From assembly GCA_021792555.1 (NCBI GenBank), contig JAJYUL010000022.1:1-56297 (forward strand): 56,297 nt of DNA. The letters are read 5' to 3'. Source of the stretch: Pseudomonadota bacterium. GTDB lineage: Bacteria; Pseudomonadota; Gammaproteobacteria; Steroidobacterales; Steroidobacteraceae. Under the pieces are notes generated by a model. It saw nothing but the letters and a program-made list of their open reading frames with translations. It searched no databases and was not told the DNA's origin. A program made the position numbers and the translations under genes. Shown piece after piece: positions 43,027 to 52,082 of the stretch; the stretch's first letter is position 1, and every line of letters starts with the position of its first letter.

Positions 43027-44046
43027 CTAACCTCCAGGGGATCTTGCAGATGATTCGACCGTGCGCCGCAGCAGTTCGATCAGCCGGGCGGCATCGGCGT
43101 CGCTGAAGGCCGCCTCGACCGGCACGAACCACAGCCGCGGGTCGGCCGGATGGCCGCATTTTACGGCATCCTTTTCGGTCATGAGTACCGGCAGATCATC
43201 CCCGAAGGCCAAATCCGGCCCCCTCAGGGGGTGGTGATCGGGAAACGGATGCTCGAGCACCTCGAGCCCGCGCGCACGCAGATCCCGGAAGAAGCGCTGC
43301 GGATGCCCGATCCCGGCCACCGCATGCACCGGCCCGCCGCGGAAGGTCTCGAGCGCGCGCCGCTGCCCCGAGGCGAGCGCCACCGCCGGTGCGGGCAGCA
43401 GGTCCATCCGCAGCACGATGTGCGGGAAGTGCGCAGCGGCCGCGCGCAGCGAGGGGTGCTCGCACTCGCCGTTCACCACCAGCGCATCGGCGAGCGCGAG
43501 CCGCTCGAGCGGCTCGCGCAGGGGCCCTGCCGGCAGCAGCCGGCCATTGCCGAAGCCGCGTGCGCCGTCCACGACCACGATGCTGCAGTCGCGCACGAGC
43601 GGCAGATGCTGCAGCCCGTCGTCCGAGACGATGACGCGCGCGCCACGCGCAAGCAGCGCACGCGCCGCGGCCACCCGATCACGCCCTACGGCGGTCTCAC
43701 AACCGCTGCGACGCAGAATGAGCGGCTCATCGCCCACCTCGCGCCAGCTCGAGTCCGGCTCGAGCACCCGCACGTCCGAGCCGCTGCGTCCGTAGCCGCG
43801 GGAAATCACCCCGACCGGCAGGCCGCGGCGGCTGAGCTCGCGGGCGATCCAGACGGTGAGCGGGGTCTTGCCGGTGCCCCCGACGGTGAGGTTGCCCACC
43901 ACGATCACCGGCGCACCGAGCCGCTCGGGAGCCCTCGCACGCGCGCGCCGCCGCGTGAGGGCCGCGCCGTACATCCGCTCCAGCGGCCGCAGCGCCGCGC
44001 ACGAGCCCTGTGAGCCGTACCAGCGCCGGTTGAGCCACGCCTGCAT
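43027..44046 (-). CDS. lpxK: Tetraacyldisaccharide 4'-kinase
   Basis: Inner-membrane-associated kinase that adds the 4'-phosphate of lipid A. From ATG 44046 it has 339 residues. Walker A VVGNLTVGGTGKTPLTVWIA (about 47-66), VGVISRGYGR, DEPLILRRS, IVSDDGLQHLPLVRD (about 140-154) and MTEKDAVKC near the C-terminus are all present. It starts 4 bp after the msbA stop and ends 3 bp before ycaR. Confidence 0.96.
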   Translation of the reverse strand: MQAWLNRRWYGSQGSCAALRPLERMYGAALTRRRARARAPERLGAPVIVVGNLTVGGTGKTPLTVWIARELSRRGLPVGVISRGYGRSGSDVRVLEPDSSWREVGDEPLILRRSGCETAVGRDRVAAARALLARGARVIVSDDGLQHLPLVRDCSIVVVDGARGFGNGRLLPAGPLREPLERLALADALVVNGECEHPSLRAAAAHFPHIVLRMDLLPAPAVALASGQRRALETFRGGPVHAVAGIGHPQRFFRDLRARGLEVLEHPFPDHHPLRGPDLAFGDDLPVLMTEKDAVKCGHPADPRLWFVPVEAAFSDADAARLIELLRRTVESSARSPGG

Positions 44047-44050
44047 GGCG

Positions 44051-45799
44051 TCAGTCGCTGAACTGCAGCCGGTACAACTGCGCGTAGAGCCCCTCGCGCG
44101 CGAGCAGCTCGGCGTGCGTGCCGCTCTCGACCACCGCCCCCGCATCGAGCACGAGAATGCGGTCGGCCTGCTCCACGGTGGAGAGCCGGTGCGCGATGAC
44201 GAACGTGGTGCGGTTGCGCATCAGATGGGCGAGCGCCGCCTGGATGTGGCGCTCCGATTCGCTGTCGAGCGCCGAGGTCGCCTCATCGAGGATCAGAATG
44301 GGCGCGTCCTTCAACAGCGCCCGCGCGATGGCGATGCGCTGGCGCTGCCCGCCCGAGAGCAGCACGCCGCGATCGCCCACCAGCGTATCGAGCCCCTGCG
44401 CCAGCCCGGCGGCGAACTCGAGCACGTGCGCCGCCTCGGCCGCGCGCAGAATGGCCTGCTCGGGCACATCGAGCCCGAAGGCGATGTTGTTGCGGACGGT
44501 GTCATCGAAGAGGGTCACCTCCTGGCTGACCACCGCGATCTGCTCGCGCAGCGCCTTCAGCTCGTACTCGCGCACATCGCGCCCGTCGATCAGAATCGAC
44601 CCGGCGCCCACCTCGTAGAAGCGCGGCAGCAGGCTCACCAGAGTGGACTTGCCGCTGCCGGAGCGCCCGACGATCGCGAGCTGCGTGCCGGCCGGCACGT
44701 GGAAGGAGACCGAGCGCAGCGCGGCGTTGCGGGCCTGCGGGTAGCTGAAGGTGACCTCGCGGCACTCGACGTCCCCGCGCACGCGCTGCGGCCGGTAATC
44801 GCCGGTCTCGGGCTCGGGCGGGGCGTCAATGAGCTCGAACAGGCTCTGCGCCGCGGCGACCCCCTGCTGGATCGGCCCGGACTGGCTCACCACCTCGCGC
44901 AGCGGCTGACCCATCATCGACAACGCGGCGAAGAAGGCCACCAGATCGCCCGAACCCATGGTGCCGAGCACCGTGTCGCGAATGGCGATGCCGAGGACGA
45001 AGGCCCCGCCGATCGCGGTCACGAGCTGCACCGTCGGGTTGGCGAGCCCGTTGGTGAGGATGGCCTTCATGTTGGAGAGCCGGTTGTGCTCGTTGACCCG
45101 CTCGAACTTCGCCTTGAGGTGTTCCTGCGCCCCGTACACCTTCACGAGCCGCGGCGACTCGAAGCTCTCCTTGGCGAGGCGCGTGACATCCTCCATCGAG
45201 TGCTGGATGCGCCGGCCGTAGCGGCGGAAGTGCCGGTTGATCACCGATACCAGCCAGGCCACCAGCGGCCCCATGGTGAGTGAGATCAGCGTCAGGCGGG
45301 CATTGATCCAGACCATCCAGGCGATCAAAAAGACAATGATGAGGCTGGCGCGCACCAGGATGACGATCGAGCTGGTCGTGGCCTGTCCGACCTGCTCGCA
45401 GTTGTAGGTCAGGCGCGAGAGCAGCGAGCCGACGGCCTGGCGGTCGTAGAAGGCCACCGGCAGATCGAGCACCCGCTCGTACACCTCCCCGCGCAGGTGC
45501 TTGACCACGCGCCGCCCGACGTAGCCCATGAAGTAGGTCTGGATCAGGTTGCCGACCCCGCGCACCGCGAACAGCACCACGGTGGCGGCCGGCAGCCACA
45601 CGATCATGCGCGGGTCGGGGTGATGCAGGAGACTGCCGACCCGCTTGGCCAGATACACCAGGCCGCTCGCGCTGGCCGCGTACACCGCCCCGCCGAGGAT
45701 CCCGAGCGCGAAGGCGCCCTTGTGCGGGCGCAGGTAGCCGAGCAGCCGCCGGTACGTATGCGCCGCCTCGCGCTCCCCGTCGCCGCCGGCGCGGCTCAC
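44051..45799 (-). CDS. msbA: Lipid A export ABC transporter MsbA
   Basis: Flips lipid A-core across the inner membrane. 582 residues from a GTG overlapping the exbD stop. Six membrane helices (about 25-310), then the nucleotide-binding domain with Walker A VGRSGSGKSTLVSLLPRFYE (about 373-392), Q-loop, signature LSGGQRQRIAIARALLKDAP (about 482-501) and Walker B ILILDEATSALDSESE. Half-transporter architecture with lpxK next to it identifies it as MsbA rather than another exporter. Confidence 0.95.
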   Translation of the reverse strand: MSRAGGDGEREAAHTYRRLLGYLRPHKGAFALGILGGAVYAASASGLVYLAKRVGSLLHHPDPRMIVWLPAATVVLFAVRGVGNLIQTYFMGYVGRRVVKHLRGEVYERVLDLPVAFYDRQAVGSLLSRLTYNCEQVGQATTSSIVILVRASLIIVFLIAWMVWINARLTLISLTMGPLVAWLVSVINRHFRRYGRRIQHSMEDVTRLAKESFESPRLVKVYGAQEHLKAKFERVNEHNRLSNMKAILTNGLANPTVQLVTAIGGAFVLGIAIRDTVLGTMGSGDLVAFFAALSMMGQPLREVVSQSGPIQQGVAAAQSLFELIDAPPEPETGDYRPQRVRGDVECREVTFSYPQARNAALRSVSFHVPAGTQLAIVGRSGSGKSTLVSLLPRFYEVGAGSILIDGRDVREYELKALREQIAVVSQEVTLFDDTVRNNIAFGLDVPEQAILRAAEAAHVLEFAAGLAQGLDTLVGDRGVLLSGGQRQRIAIARALLKDAPILILDEATSALDSESERHIQAALAHLMRNRTTFVIAHRLSTVEQADRILVLDAGAVVESGTHAELLAREGLYAQLYRLQFSD

Positions 45800-46227
45800 G
45801 AACCGCCCTCGGCGGGGGCCTTGATGGTGGCGATGTCGAGCTTGACGAAGCCGAGCTCCCCGAGCACATCCATCGCCGTCACCACCGACTGCTGCGTGGC
45901 GCGCGCATCGGCGCGGATCAGGACGCTGTCGTTGCGCGCGGCGGCCGGCTCGGCCGCCAGCGCCGCGCGCAGGGTGTCGGGGCTGTTGTTGAGCAGCTCA
46001 CGGCCGTTGACCAGGTAGTCGCCGTTTTCGGTGACCGTGACCACCACCGGCTGCGGCCGCCCGCGGGCGGCGGGCACGGCCTGGGCGCGCGGCAGCACCA
46101 CGTGCAGCCGGCCCTCCTGGGTGAAGTGGCTCGAGAGCATGAAGAACACCACCAGCAGCAGCACCACGTCGATCAGCGAGACGACGTTGATCTCCGGCTC
46201 CTCGTGGCGCCGCGGCTTGAGGTTCAT
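45796..46227 (-). CDS. exbD: Biopolymer transport protein ExbD/TolR family
   Basis: Proton-channel partner energising an outer-membrane process. 143 residues: short cytoplasmic MNLKPRRHEEPE, one membrane helix VVSLIDVVLLLVVFFMLSS (about 15-34) holding the essential Asp (D20 in SLIDVVLLL), then a periplasmic domain ending GFVKLDIATIK. It overlaps msbA by 4 nt and follows exbB by 7 bp. tonB is not in the window; the receptor at 1969-4104 would need TonB from elsewhere. Whether this pair serves TonB or some lipid-related role next to msbA is open. Confidence 0.92.
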   Translation of the reverse strand: MNLKPRRHEEPEINVVSLIDVVLLLVVFFMLSSHFTQEGRLHVVLPRAQAVPAARGRPQPVVVTVTENGDYLVNGRELLNNSPDTLRAALAAEPAAARNDSVLIRADARATQQSVVTAMDVLGELGFVKLDIATIKAPAEGGS

Positions 46228-46234
46228 GGGCGGA

Positions 46235-46858
46235 TCAGTCGCCGCTGGCGGCGGCGCCGGCCGCTTCGAGCGCATCGGCCATGCGCAGCGCGTGCTTTTC
46301 CATCTCGACGACGATGCCCTCGACCTTGCCGCGCAGGTACCGATAGGAGATGAGCGAGGGGATGGCCACGCACAGCCCTGCCGCCGTGCATACCAACGCC
46401 TCGGCGATGCCGCCGGAGAGCGCGCGCGGATCGCCCATGCTGCTCGCCTGGATGGCGTCGAACGCGCGGATGATGCCCGTGACGGTGCCGAGAAGCCCGA
46501 GCAGCGGGGAGATGCCGGCGATGGTGCCGAGCGTGTTGAGGAAACGCTCAAGCTCGTGCACCACGTGCCGGCCGGCATCCTCGAGCCGCTCCATGAGCAC
46601 ATCGTGCGGCCGATGACGGTTGGCGAGCCCCGCGGCGAGCAGCCGCCCGAGCGGGGAGTGCTGCTCGAGCGCGGCGATCACCTTGTCAGTGACCTGCCCG
46701 GTCTCGATCAGCTGCCAGACCTTCTGCGGCAGCTCGCGCGGCAACACACGTCGGTCCTGCAGCGTCCAGAGCCGCTCGAGCACGATCGCCGCAGCGACGA
46801 TCGAGCAAAAGATGATCGGCCACATCAGCGGACCGCCCGCCCGCACGATTTCCCACAT
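46235..46858 (-). CDS. exbB: MotA/TolQ/ExbB proton channel family protein
   Basis: 207 residues from ATG 46858 (MWEIVRAGGPLMWPIIFCSI). Three membrane helices: about 8-30, 115-140 and 160-185. The conserved LGTIAGISPLLGLLGTVTGI block (about 112-131) and IAEALVCTAAGLCVAIPSLI (about 152-171) are diagnostic. First gene of the exbB-exbD-msbA-lpxK-ycaR-kdsB operon, divergent from a DUF2062 gene with about 107 bp between. Confidence 0.93.
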   Translation of the reverse strand: MWEIVRAGGPLMWPIIFCSIVAAAIVLERLWTLQDRRVLPRELPQKVWQLIETGQVTDKVIAALEQHSPLGRLLAAGLANRHRPHDVLMERLEDAGRHVVHELERFLNTLGTIAGISPLLGLLGTVTGIIRAFDAIQASSMGDPRALSGGIAEALVCTAAGLCVAIPSLISYRYLRGKVEGIVVEMEKHALRMADALEAAGAAASGD

Positions 46859-46965
46859 CAAACGACCCCAGTCAATCGGTGAAGCGGCATCATACCGGAG
46901 AGCGCCCGGCACCGGAACGCGCGCCCCGACCGGCGCTGTCGCCGCCGTGGTACAGTGCCGCCGTT

Positions 46966-47484
46966 ATGCCGCGCCGCATGCTGAAGAAGATTCTGCCGAA
47001 GCCCCACCACATCGAGGGGCACCGGCTGCTGCGCGTGTTCGGCGACCGGCTGATGGACCCGCGGCTGTGGGTCGTGCACCGGCGCGCGGTCACCGGCGCC
47101 TTCGGCGTGGGGCTGGCGATCTGCTTCATCCCGCTGCCGGTGCACTCGCTGGTCGCCGGCCTGCTGGCGCTCACCTGGCGGCTGAACGTGCCGGCGATCT
47201 ACGGCACGATTTTCCTCATCAATAACCCGCTCACCATGGTGCCGATCTACTACCTCGCCTACCGGGTCGGCGCGCTGCTGCTCGGCACCCCGGCGCAGCA
47301 CTTCGCGTTCCAGCTGAGCTGGAAGTGGCTGCAGTACGGACTCGGCCCGCTGTGGCGGCCGTTTCTCGTCGGCTGTCTGGTCTGCTCGCTGGTCGCGGGG
47401 CTCGCCGGCTGGTGCGCCCTGGAGTTCATCTGGCGTTGGGAAGTCAGGCGGCGCTACCGCGCGCGCCACTGGGCGCACCCGTAG
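46966..47484 (+). CDS. DUF2062 membrane protein
   Basis: 172 residues starting [20 protein letters not shown], with three hydrophobic stretches (about 50-75, 80-105, 135-160) and conserved [20 protein letters not shown] and [22 protein letters not shown] small inner-membrane family of unknown function that is often found near lolCDE/comEC in gammaproteobacteria. Its last 41 bp overlap the 3' end of lolD on the opposite strand. Confidence 0.88.
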   Translation: MPRRMLKKILPKPHHIEGHRLLRVFGDRLMDPRLWVVHRRAVTGAFGVGLAICFIPLPVHSLVAGLLALTWRLNVPAIYGTIFLINNPLTMVPIYYLAYRVGALLLGTPAQHFAFQLSWKWLQYGLGPLWRPFLVGCLVCSLVAGLAGWCALEFIWRWEVRRRYRARHWAHP

Positions 47485-48166
47485 GGGCCTGCTCGCCGAG
47501 CCGCCCGCCCTGCAGTTCATAGACACGGTCCATCCGGGCCGCCAGTCGCGGATCGTGCGTCACCACGATCAGGCTCGTCCCGCGCTCTCGGTTCAGCTCA
47601 AGCATCAGCTCGAAGACCGCCTCGGCATTGGCGCCGTCGAGATTGCCGGTCGGCTCATCGGCGAGCACGATCTTCGGCTGGGTCACGAGCGCCCGCGCCA
47701 CGGCCGCGCGCTGGCGCTCGCCGCCGGAGAGCTGATGGGGCCTGTGCGTCAGCCGGCCGCCGAGCCCGACCCGCTCGAGCAGCTCGCGCGCGCTCGCGCG
47801 CGCCTCTGCAACCTTGGTGCGCCGCACGAGCAGCGGCATGGCCACGTTCTCGAGCGCAGAGAACTCCGGCAGCAGGTGGTGGAACTGGTAGACGAACCCG
47901 AGCGTGCGGTTGCGCAGCATGCCGCGCTCGCGCTCGGTGAGCGCATGGATGTCCCGCCCGTCGATCAGCACCTGACCACGGGTCGGCCGGTCGAGGCCGC
48001 CGAGGATCTGCAGCAGCGTGGTCTTGCCCGAGCCGGAGGCCCCGACGATGGCGAGGCGCTCCCCGGCGCCCACGCTGAGCGCCACGTCCTGCAGCACCTC
48101 GAGCGTGCTCGGGCCCTGCACGAAGCTGCGCCCGACGCCGCGCGCCTCGAGCACCGGGTCACTCAT
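47444..48166 (-). CDS. lolD: Lipoprotein-releasing ABC transporter ATP-binding protein LolD
   Basis: 240 residues. Powers extraction of outer-membrane lipoproteins by LolC/LolE for transfer to LolA. Walker [19 protein letters not shown] (about 42-59), the LolD loop [20 protein letters not shown] (about 91-110), signature [15 protein letters not shown] (about 145-159), Walker [10 protein letters not shown]. It overlaps the upstream permease gene by 8 nt, and overlaps the convergent DUF2062 gene by 41 nt at its 3' end. Confidence 0.96.
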   Translation of the reverse strand: MSDPVLEARGVGRSFVQGPSTLEVLQDVALSVGAGERLAIVGASGSGKTTLLQILGGLDRPTRGQVLIDGRDIHALTERERGMLRNRTLGFVYQFHHLLPEFSALENVAMPLLVRRTKVAEARASARELLERVGLGGRLTHRPHQLSGGERQRAAVARALVTQPKIVLADEPTGNLDGANAEAVFELMLELNRERGTSLIVVTHDPRLAARMDRVYELQGGRLGEQAPTGAPSGARGSAA

Positions 48167-49415
48167 GGCGCAGCGCCTCGGCCGGAGCGGTGCGCGCGGC
48201 GCGCCACGCCGGATACACCGTCGCCAGCGCGCACAGCAGGAACGCCACGCCGCACACGCGCAGCACGTCGAATCCCTCGACGTAGGCGGGAAGCTCGCTC
48301 ATGTAATACACCTTGGGGTTGAGAAACTGGGTATGCAGCAGCCGCTGGAGCATCCCGACCAGACTCTGCAGGTGATGGGAGATGACGATGCCGAGGGCGG
48401 CGCCGAGCAGCGTGCCCGCCAGCCCAATCAGCAGCCCCTGGATGGCGAACACCGCCAGGATGTTCCCCGGCGAGGCCCCGAGGGTGCGCAGGATCGCGAT
48501 GTCGGATTGCTTCTCCTTCACGATCATCACCAGCGTGGCGACGATGTTGAAGGCCGCCACGGCGACGATCATCGAGAGGATCACGAACATCATGGTCTTG
48601 GTGATCTGGATGGAGCGGAAGAAGTTGGCGAGATGATCCGTCCAGTCGCTGACGTAGTACCCGGAGCCGCCGAGGGAGTAGGCGATGCGGCGCACCAGCT
48701 GCGGCGCCTGCCAGGGATCGGAGAATCTCATGCGCAGCCCGCTCACCCGTCCCGGGCCGAGGGCGAACAGCCGGCCCGCATCGGTGATGTTCACGAGCGC
48801 GAGCTCGCGGTCGTACTGGTACATGCCCGAATGAAACAGCCCGACGACCTTGAAGCGGCGCATGCGCGGCATCAGCCCGGCGGGCGTGGCGATGCCCTCC
48901 GGGGCGATCAGCACCACTGACTGCCCCGGCCGCACGTGCAGCGCGCGCGCCAGATCGACTCCCAGGATCACCTGGTAGCTGCCCGGGCGCAGCTCGGAGA
49001 GATCCCCGCGCTCGAGGTGACGCGCGAGCGCGGTCACGTGCACCTCCTGCGCCGGCAACACCCCGCGCACCGCCGCCCCGGCGATGTACTCCCCGTGGGT
49101 GAGCAGCGCCTGCTGCTGCACGTAGGGCGCCACGGCCACGACGTCCGGCTCGGCACGCACCCGCCGCTCGAGCGCGGGCCAGTCCCCGACGCTGCCCCTG
49201 AGGCCCATGAGCGTCGCATCCGCGGTCACATCGAGAATGCGGCTGCGCAGCTCGCGGCCAAAGCCGTTCATCACCGAGAGCACCACGATCAGGGTGGCGA
49301 CCCCGAGGGCGAGCCCGCACACCGACATCACCGCGACGAAGGAGACGAACCCGCGCCGGTGCGTCGAGCGCAGATGCCGCGTGCCGATCAGCCACTCGTA
49401 GGAGTCGAACAGCAT
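48159..49415 (-). CDS. lolE: Lipoprotein-releasing permease, LolE-like
   Basis: 418 residues, four membrane helices (about 25-50, 270-295, 315-345, 375-400) and a large periplasmic domain between TM1 and TM2. Conserved MacB/LolC features: [20 protein letters not shown] near the N-terminus, [20 protein letters not shown] and [20 protein letters not shown]. The C-terminal [14 protein letters not shown] segment is closer to E. coli LolE than LolC, but the C/E naming is tentative. It starts 4 bp after the other permease gene. Confidence 0.9.
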   Translation of the reverse strand: MLFDSYEWLIGTRHLRSTHRRGFVSFVAVMSVCGLALGVATLIVVLSVMNGFGRELRSRILDVTADATLMGLRGSVGDWPALERRVRAEPDVVAVAPYVQQQALLTHGEYIAGAAVRGVLPAQEVHVTALARHLERGDLSELRPGSYQVILGVDLARALHVRPGQSVVLIAPEGIATPAGLMPRMRRFKVVGLFHSGMYQYDRELALVNITDAGRLFALGPGRVSGLRMRFSDPWQAPQLVRRIAYSLGGSGYYVSDWTDHLANFFRSIQITKTMMFVILSMIVAVAAFNIVATLVMIVKEKQSDIAILRTLGASPGNILAVFAIQGLLIGLAGTLLGAALGIVISHHLQSLVGMLQRLLHTQFLNPKVYYMSELPAYVEGFDVLRVCGVAFLLCALATVYPAWRAARTAPAEALRHE

Positions 49416-49419
49416 CGCT

Positions 49420-50685
49420 CTACTCGTAGCGCAGCGCTTCGGCCGGCGCGACCCGTGCGGCGCGCACCGCCGGGTACACCGTGGCCGCAGCCGTCAGCAC
49501 CAGCGCCGCGATGCCGATCACCGCGACGTTGTCCCATTTGACCACCGAGGGGATGGTGGTGATGTAGTAGACGCTGGAGTTGAAGATCTGAAAACCGAAG
49601 GTGCGCTCGAGGAAGACCGCCACCGCATTGACATGGTAGGCGAGCGCAAGCCCGAGCCCCACCCCGAGGCCGACGCCGAGCCAGCCGATGGTCAGCCCCT
49701 GGGTGAGGAAGATCCCGAGCACCCGCGCCGGGGAGGCCCCGAAGGTGCGCAGGATCGCGATGTCGGTGCGCTTGTCGGTGACCACCATCACCAGCATGGC
49801 CACGATGTTGAAAGCGGCGACCGCCACGATCAGCAGCAGGATCAGCGACATCATGGTCTTCTCGATGCGGATCGCACGAAAGTACGCCGCGTTGTCCTGC
49901 GTCCAGTCGATCACCTCGAAGCCCTTCGGCACCCGCGCGCGCAGCGCGGCGGAGATCTGCGGCGCATCGAGCGCATGGCGGTAGCGCACCCTCAGGCCCT
50001 GATCGAGCCCGCCGCCGGGCAGCAGCGCGCGCACATCGGCGATGTTGCCGTACACCAGCGTCGCGTCGCTGTCGGCGAGCCCCACCGAGAACACTCCGGC
50101 GACGGTGAAGCGGTGCAGCTCGGGCGTCGGCAGCCCGCCCGGGCTCACCCCCGGGATGAGCAGCGTCATCTTGTCCCCGGGGGCAAGCCCCAGCTCCTCG
50201 GCGATCACCTCCCCGAGGATCACCCGGTCGCTGCCGGGCTTCAGCGCCGCGAGCGCCCCGGCGCTGCTCACCTGCGCCAGGCGCGTCACCGAGGGCTCGG
50301 CGGCCGGGTCGATCCCGCGCAGCAGCACCGGCAGCATCTGCGGGGTGCGCACCGCGAGCGCCTGGGACTGCACGAAGGGCGCAACCCCGATCACCCCGGG
50401 GCTCGCGCGCACCCGCTGCTCGATGCGCCGCCAGGTCGCCGGCGAGGGCGGGCCTGCGGTCTCGGCCGAGCGGCTCGCCACCACGCGCGCGTCCGCATCG
50501 AGGGCGAGCAGCCGCTGGCGCAGGTCGCCCTCGAAGCCGTTCATCACCGACAGAATGACAATCAGCGCCGCGACCCCGACGCACACGCCGGCGAGCGAGG
50601 TCCAGGTGATGAACGAGACGAAGAACTTGTGCGACCGGGCGCGTACGTAGCGCCAGCCGACGAACACCGACAGCGGGTAGAACAT
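49420..50685 (-). CDS. lolC: Lipoprotein-releasing permease, LolC-like
   Basis: 421 residues with the same layout as its neighbour: TM1 about 25-50 (GVAALIVILSVMNGFEGDL), a periplasmic domain, and TM2-4 from about 270 ([38 protein letters not shown]), ending ARVAPAEALRYE as E. coli LolC does. First gene of a lolC-lolE-lolD transcript; the order C-E-D differs from E. coli C-D-E. No good ribosome site precedes its ATG. Divergent from the 96-residue gene. Confidence 0.9.
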   Translation of the reverse strand: MFYPLSVFVGWRYVRARSHKFFVSFITWTSLAGVCVGVAALIVILSVMNGFEGDLRQRLLALDADARVVASRSAETAGPPSPATWRRIEQRVRASPGVIGVAPFVQSQALAVRTPQMLPVLLRGIDPAAEPSVTRLAQVSSAGALAALKPGSDRVILGEVIAEELGLAPGDKMTLLIPGVSPGGLPTPELHRFTVAGVFSVGLADSDATLVYGNIADVRALLPGGGLDQGLRVRYRHALDAPQISAALRARVPKGFEVIDWTQDNAAYFRAIRIEKTMMSLILLLIVAVAAFNIVAMLVMVVTDKRTDIAILRTFGASPARVLGIFLTQGLTIGWLGVGLGVGLGLALAYHVNAVAVFLERTFGFQIFNSSVYYITTIPSVVKWDNVAVIGIAALVLTAAATVYPAVRAARVAPAEALRYE

Positions 50686-50767
50686 CCGCGGATTTAACCA
50701 TAGTTCCCGCCCCCGGCGGCTGTTTGCGGCGCGTCACAGATTTGCCACGCGGAGCGGCCGGGCGGCT

Positions 50768-50794
50768 TTGACAGAATGCGCCCGGGTGTATAGT
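50768..50794 (+). promoter_or_regulatory. Predicted promoter of the 96-residue gene
   Basis: Consensus -35 TTGACA (50768-50773) and -10 TATAGT (50789-50794) with a short 15-bp spacer; TG just before the -10 may compensate. The start near 50801 leaves a leader of about 13 nt that begins with the ribosome site GGGAGGT (50801-50807). Confidence 0.6.
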
Positions 50795-50813
50795 CACCGC
50801 GGGAGGTCCCGAC

Positions 50814-51104
50814 ATGCGCGCCCGAGTTCTTTTGGCACTGCTGGTCGCCTGCGCGGTGAGCGCCACCGCGGCGGCCGAGACGATCGTGGTGGACGGCCAG
50901 TTGCAGGTCGCCCCGACCACCGTGCCCCACCCCCACCGCAGTCAGACCATGCGCCAGGTGCAGCGGCGCTTCGGCGCGCCCGAGAAGCGCTACCCCGCGG
51001 TCGGCCGCCCGCCGATCACCCGCTGGGACTACCCCGACTTCAGCGTCTTCTTCGAGTACAACCGGGTCGTGCACGCCGTCGTGCACGCGCCGGCGGCGCA
51101 CTAG
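50814..51104 (+). CDS. Small exported protein of unknown function
   Basis: 96 residues with a clear signal peptide (VLLALLVACAVSATAAA, cleavage about residue 21). The mature part is about 75 residues: TIVVDGQLQVAPTTVPHPHR, SQTMRQVQRRFGAPEKRYPA, VGRPPITRWDYPDFSVFFEY and a final VVHAVVHAP. The pattern M-x-V-x-x-x-FG-x-P...P-P-I-T-RW-x-YP-F-V-FE-x-x-x-V-x-x-VV recalls the SmpA/BamE-type alpha-beta fold and similar hypothetical proteins in Pseudomonas. Strong ribosome site GGGAGGT six bases before ATG and its own near-consensus promoter. Function unknown. Confidence 0.85.
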   Translation: MRARVLLALLVACAVSATAAAETIVVDGQLQVAPTTVPHPHRSQTMRQVQRRFGAPEKRYPAVGRPPITRWDYPDFSVFFEYNRVVHAVVHAPAAH

Positions 51105-51267
51105 CCCCGGACGGGGCGTTCAAGCCGCGGCCGCGCGGGCCGCTAACCCATTGCAGTACCCGGCGCATGCGCGCCCTGCACACCGCGGGAGTCGGCAGAT
51201 GGCGACGCACGACGCACGGATTATGGTAGGCTCACGTTTCACAGAAGAATGATCGGATAACCCTCCC

Positions 51268-52080
51268 GTGGCCTTGGATAAATCGCTCAGCATCGAGGAG
51301 CTGATCCGCGCCGGCGCCGTGCGCCGCGACCTGGCGCAGGCACATCTGCAGGCCGAGGTGCGCCGCCGCGAGGAAGTGCTGCGCCGCGCCGTGCGCCGCT
51401 ACGTCTCCCCGCAGCTCGCCGAGAAGATCCTCGAGGACGTGCAGCTGCGCGAAACGCTGCTCTCGGCCGATGACCTGCGCACCCACGCGGTGGTGCTGTT
51501 CGCCGATCTGCGCGGCTTCACCGGCCTGTCCGAGCGGCTCGAGCCGCGCCAGGTGGTCCCGCTCCTGAACGAATACTTCTCGCTGCTCACCGAGATCACG
51601 CTGCGCCACGACGGCACGGTGTTCCACATGGCCGGCGACTGCCTGATGCTCGGCTTCGGCGTGCCGCTCGAGCAGCCCGACAGCCCCGGCCGCGCCGTGC
51701 GCGCCGCCCAGGAGATGCTCTCGAGCTTCGCGGTGCTCGCCGGCTCGTGGATGAGCCGCTACGGCGTGGAAGCCGGCCTCGGCATCGGCATCAACGAGGG
51801 CGACGTGGTCGCCGGCAACATCGGCTCGAGCTCGTACATGAGCTACACGCTGATCGGCGACACGGTCAACGTCGCCGCCCGGCTCTGCCAGCGCGCACGC
51901 GCCGGCGAGATGCTCTTCTCGCACACCATCAAGCAATCCCTCGATGCGCTCGGGGTGGATGTGGGCGCCACGCCCCTGCCGCCGATGCAGCTGCGTGGCC
52001 GCAGCCGCACCATCGACATTTTCTGCGTGCCCGCCGCCGCACCGCGCATACACGCCACGGAAGTTCCGGTCGCAGTTTGA
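51268..52080 (+). CDS. Class III adenylate/guanylate cyclase with atypical substrate-binding residue
   Basis: 270 residues from GTG; no membrane helix. N-terminal charged helix (about 10-45) of the kind that dimerises cyclases, then RRYVSPQLAEKIL (43-55) and the catalytic domain (about 70-255). Metal aspartates D80 (LFADLRGFT) and D124 (AGDCLML) are present, as are D198 (LIGDTVN), N201 and the transition-state R205. The position of the purine-selecting lysine in the usual K-x-x-GD is H120 (TVFHMAGD). So the enzyme looks catalytically competent but with altered base recognition. Its stop is 2 bp before the mfd start, which implies co-expression with the repair factor. Confidence 0.9.
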   Translation: MALDKSLSIEELIRAGAVRRDLAQAHLQAEVRRREEVLRRAVRRYVSPQLAEKILEDVQLRETLLSADDLRTHAVVLFADLRGFTGLSERLEPRQVVPLLNEYFSLLTEITLRHDGTVFHMAGDCLMLGFGVPLEQPDSPGRAVRAAQEMLSSFAVLAGSWMSRYGVEAGLGIGINEGDVVAGNIGSSSYMSYTLIGDTVNVAARLCQRARAGEMLFSHTIKQSLDALGVDVGATPLPPMQLRGRSRTIDIFCVPAAAPRIHATEVPVAV

Positions 52081-52082
52081 GA

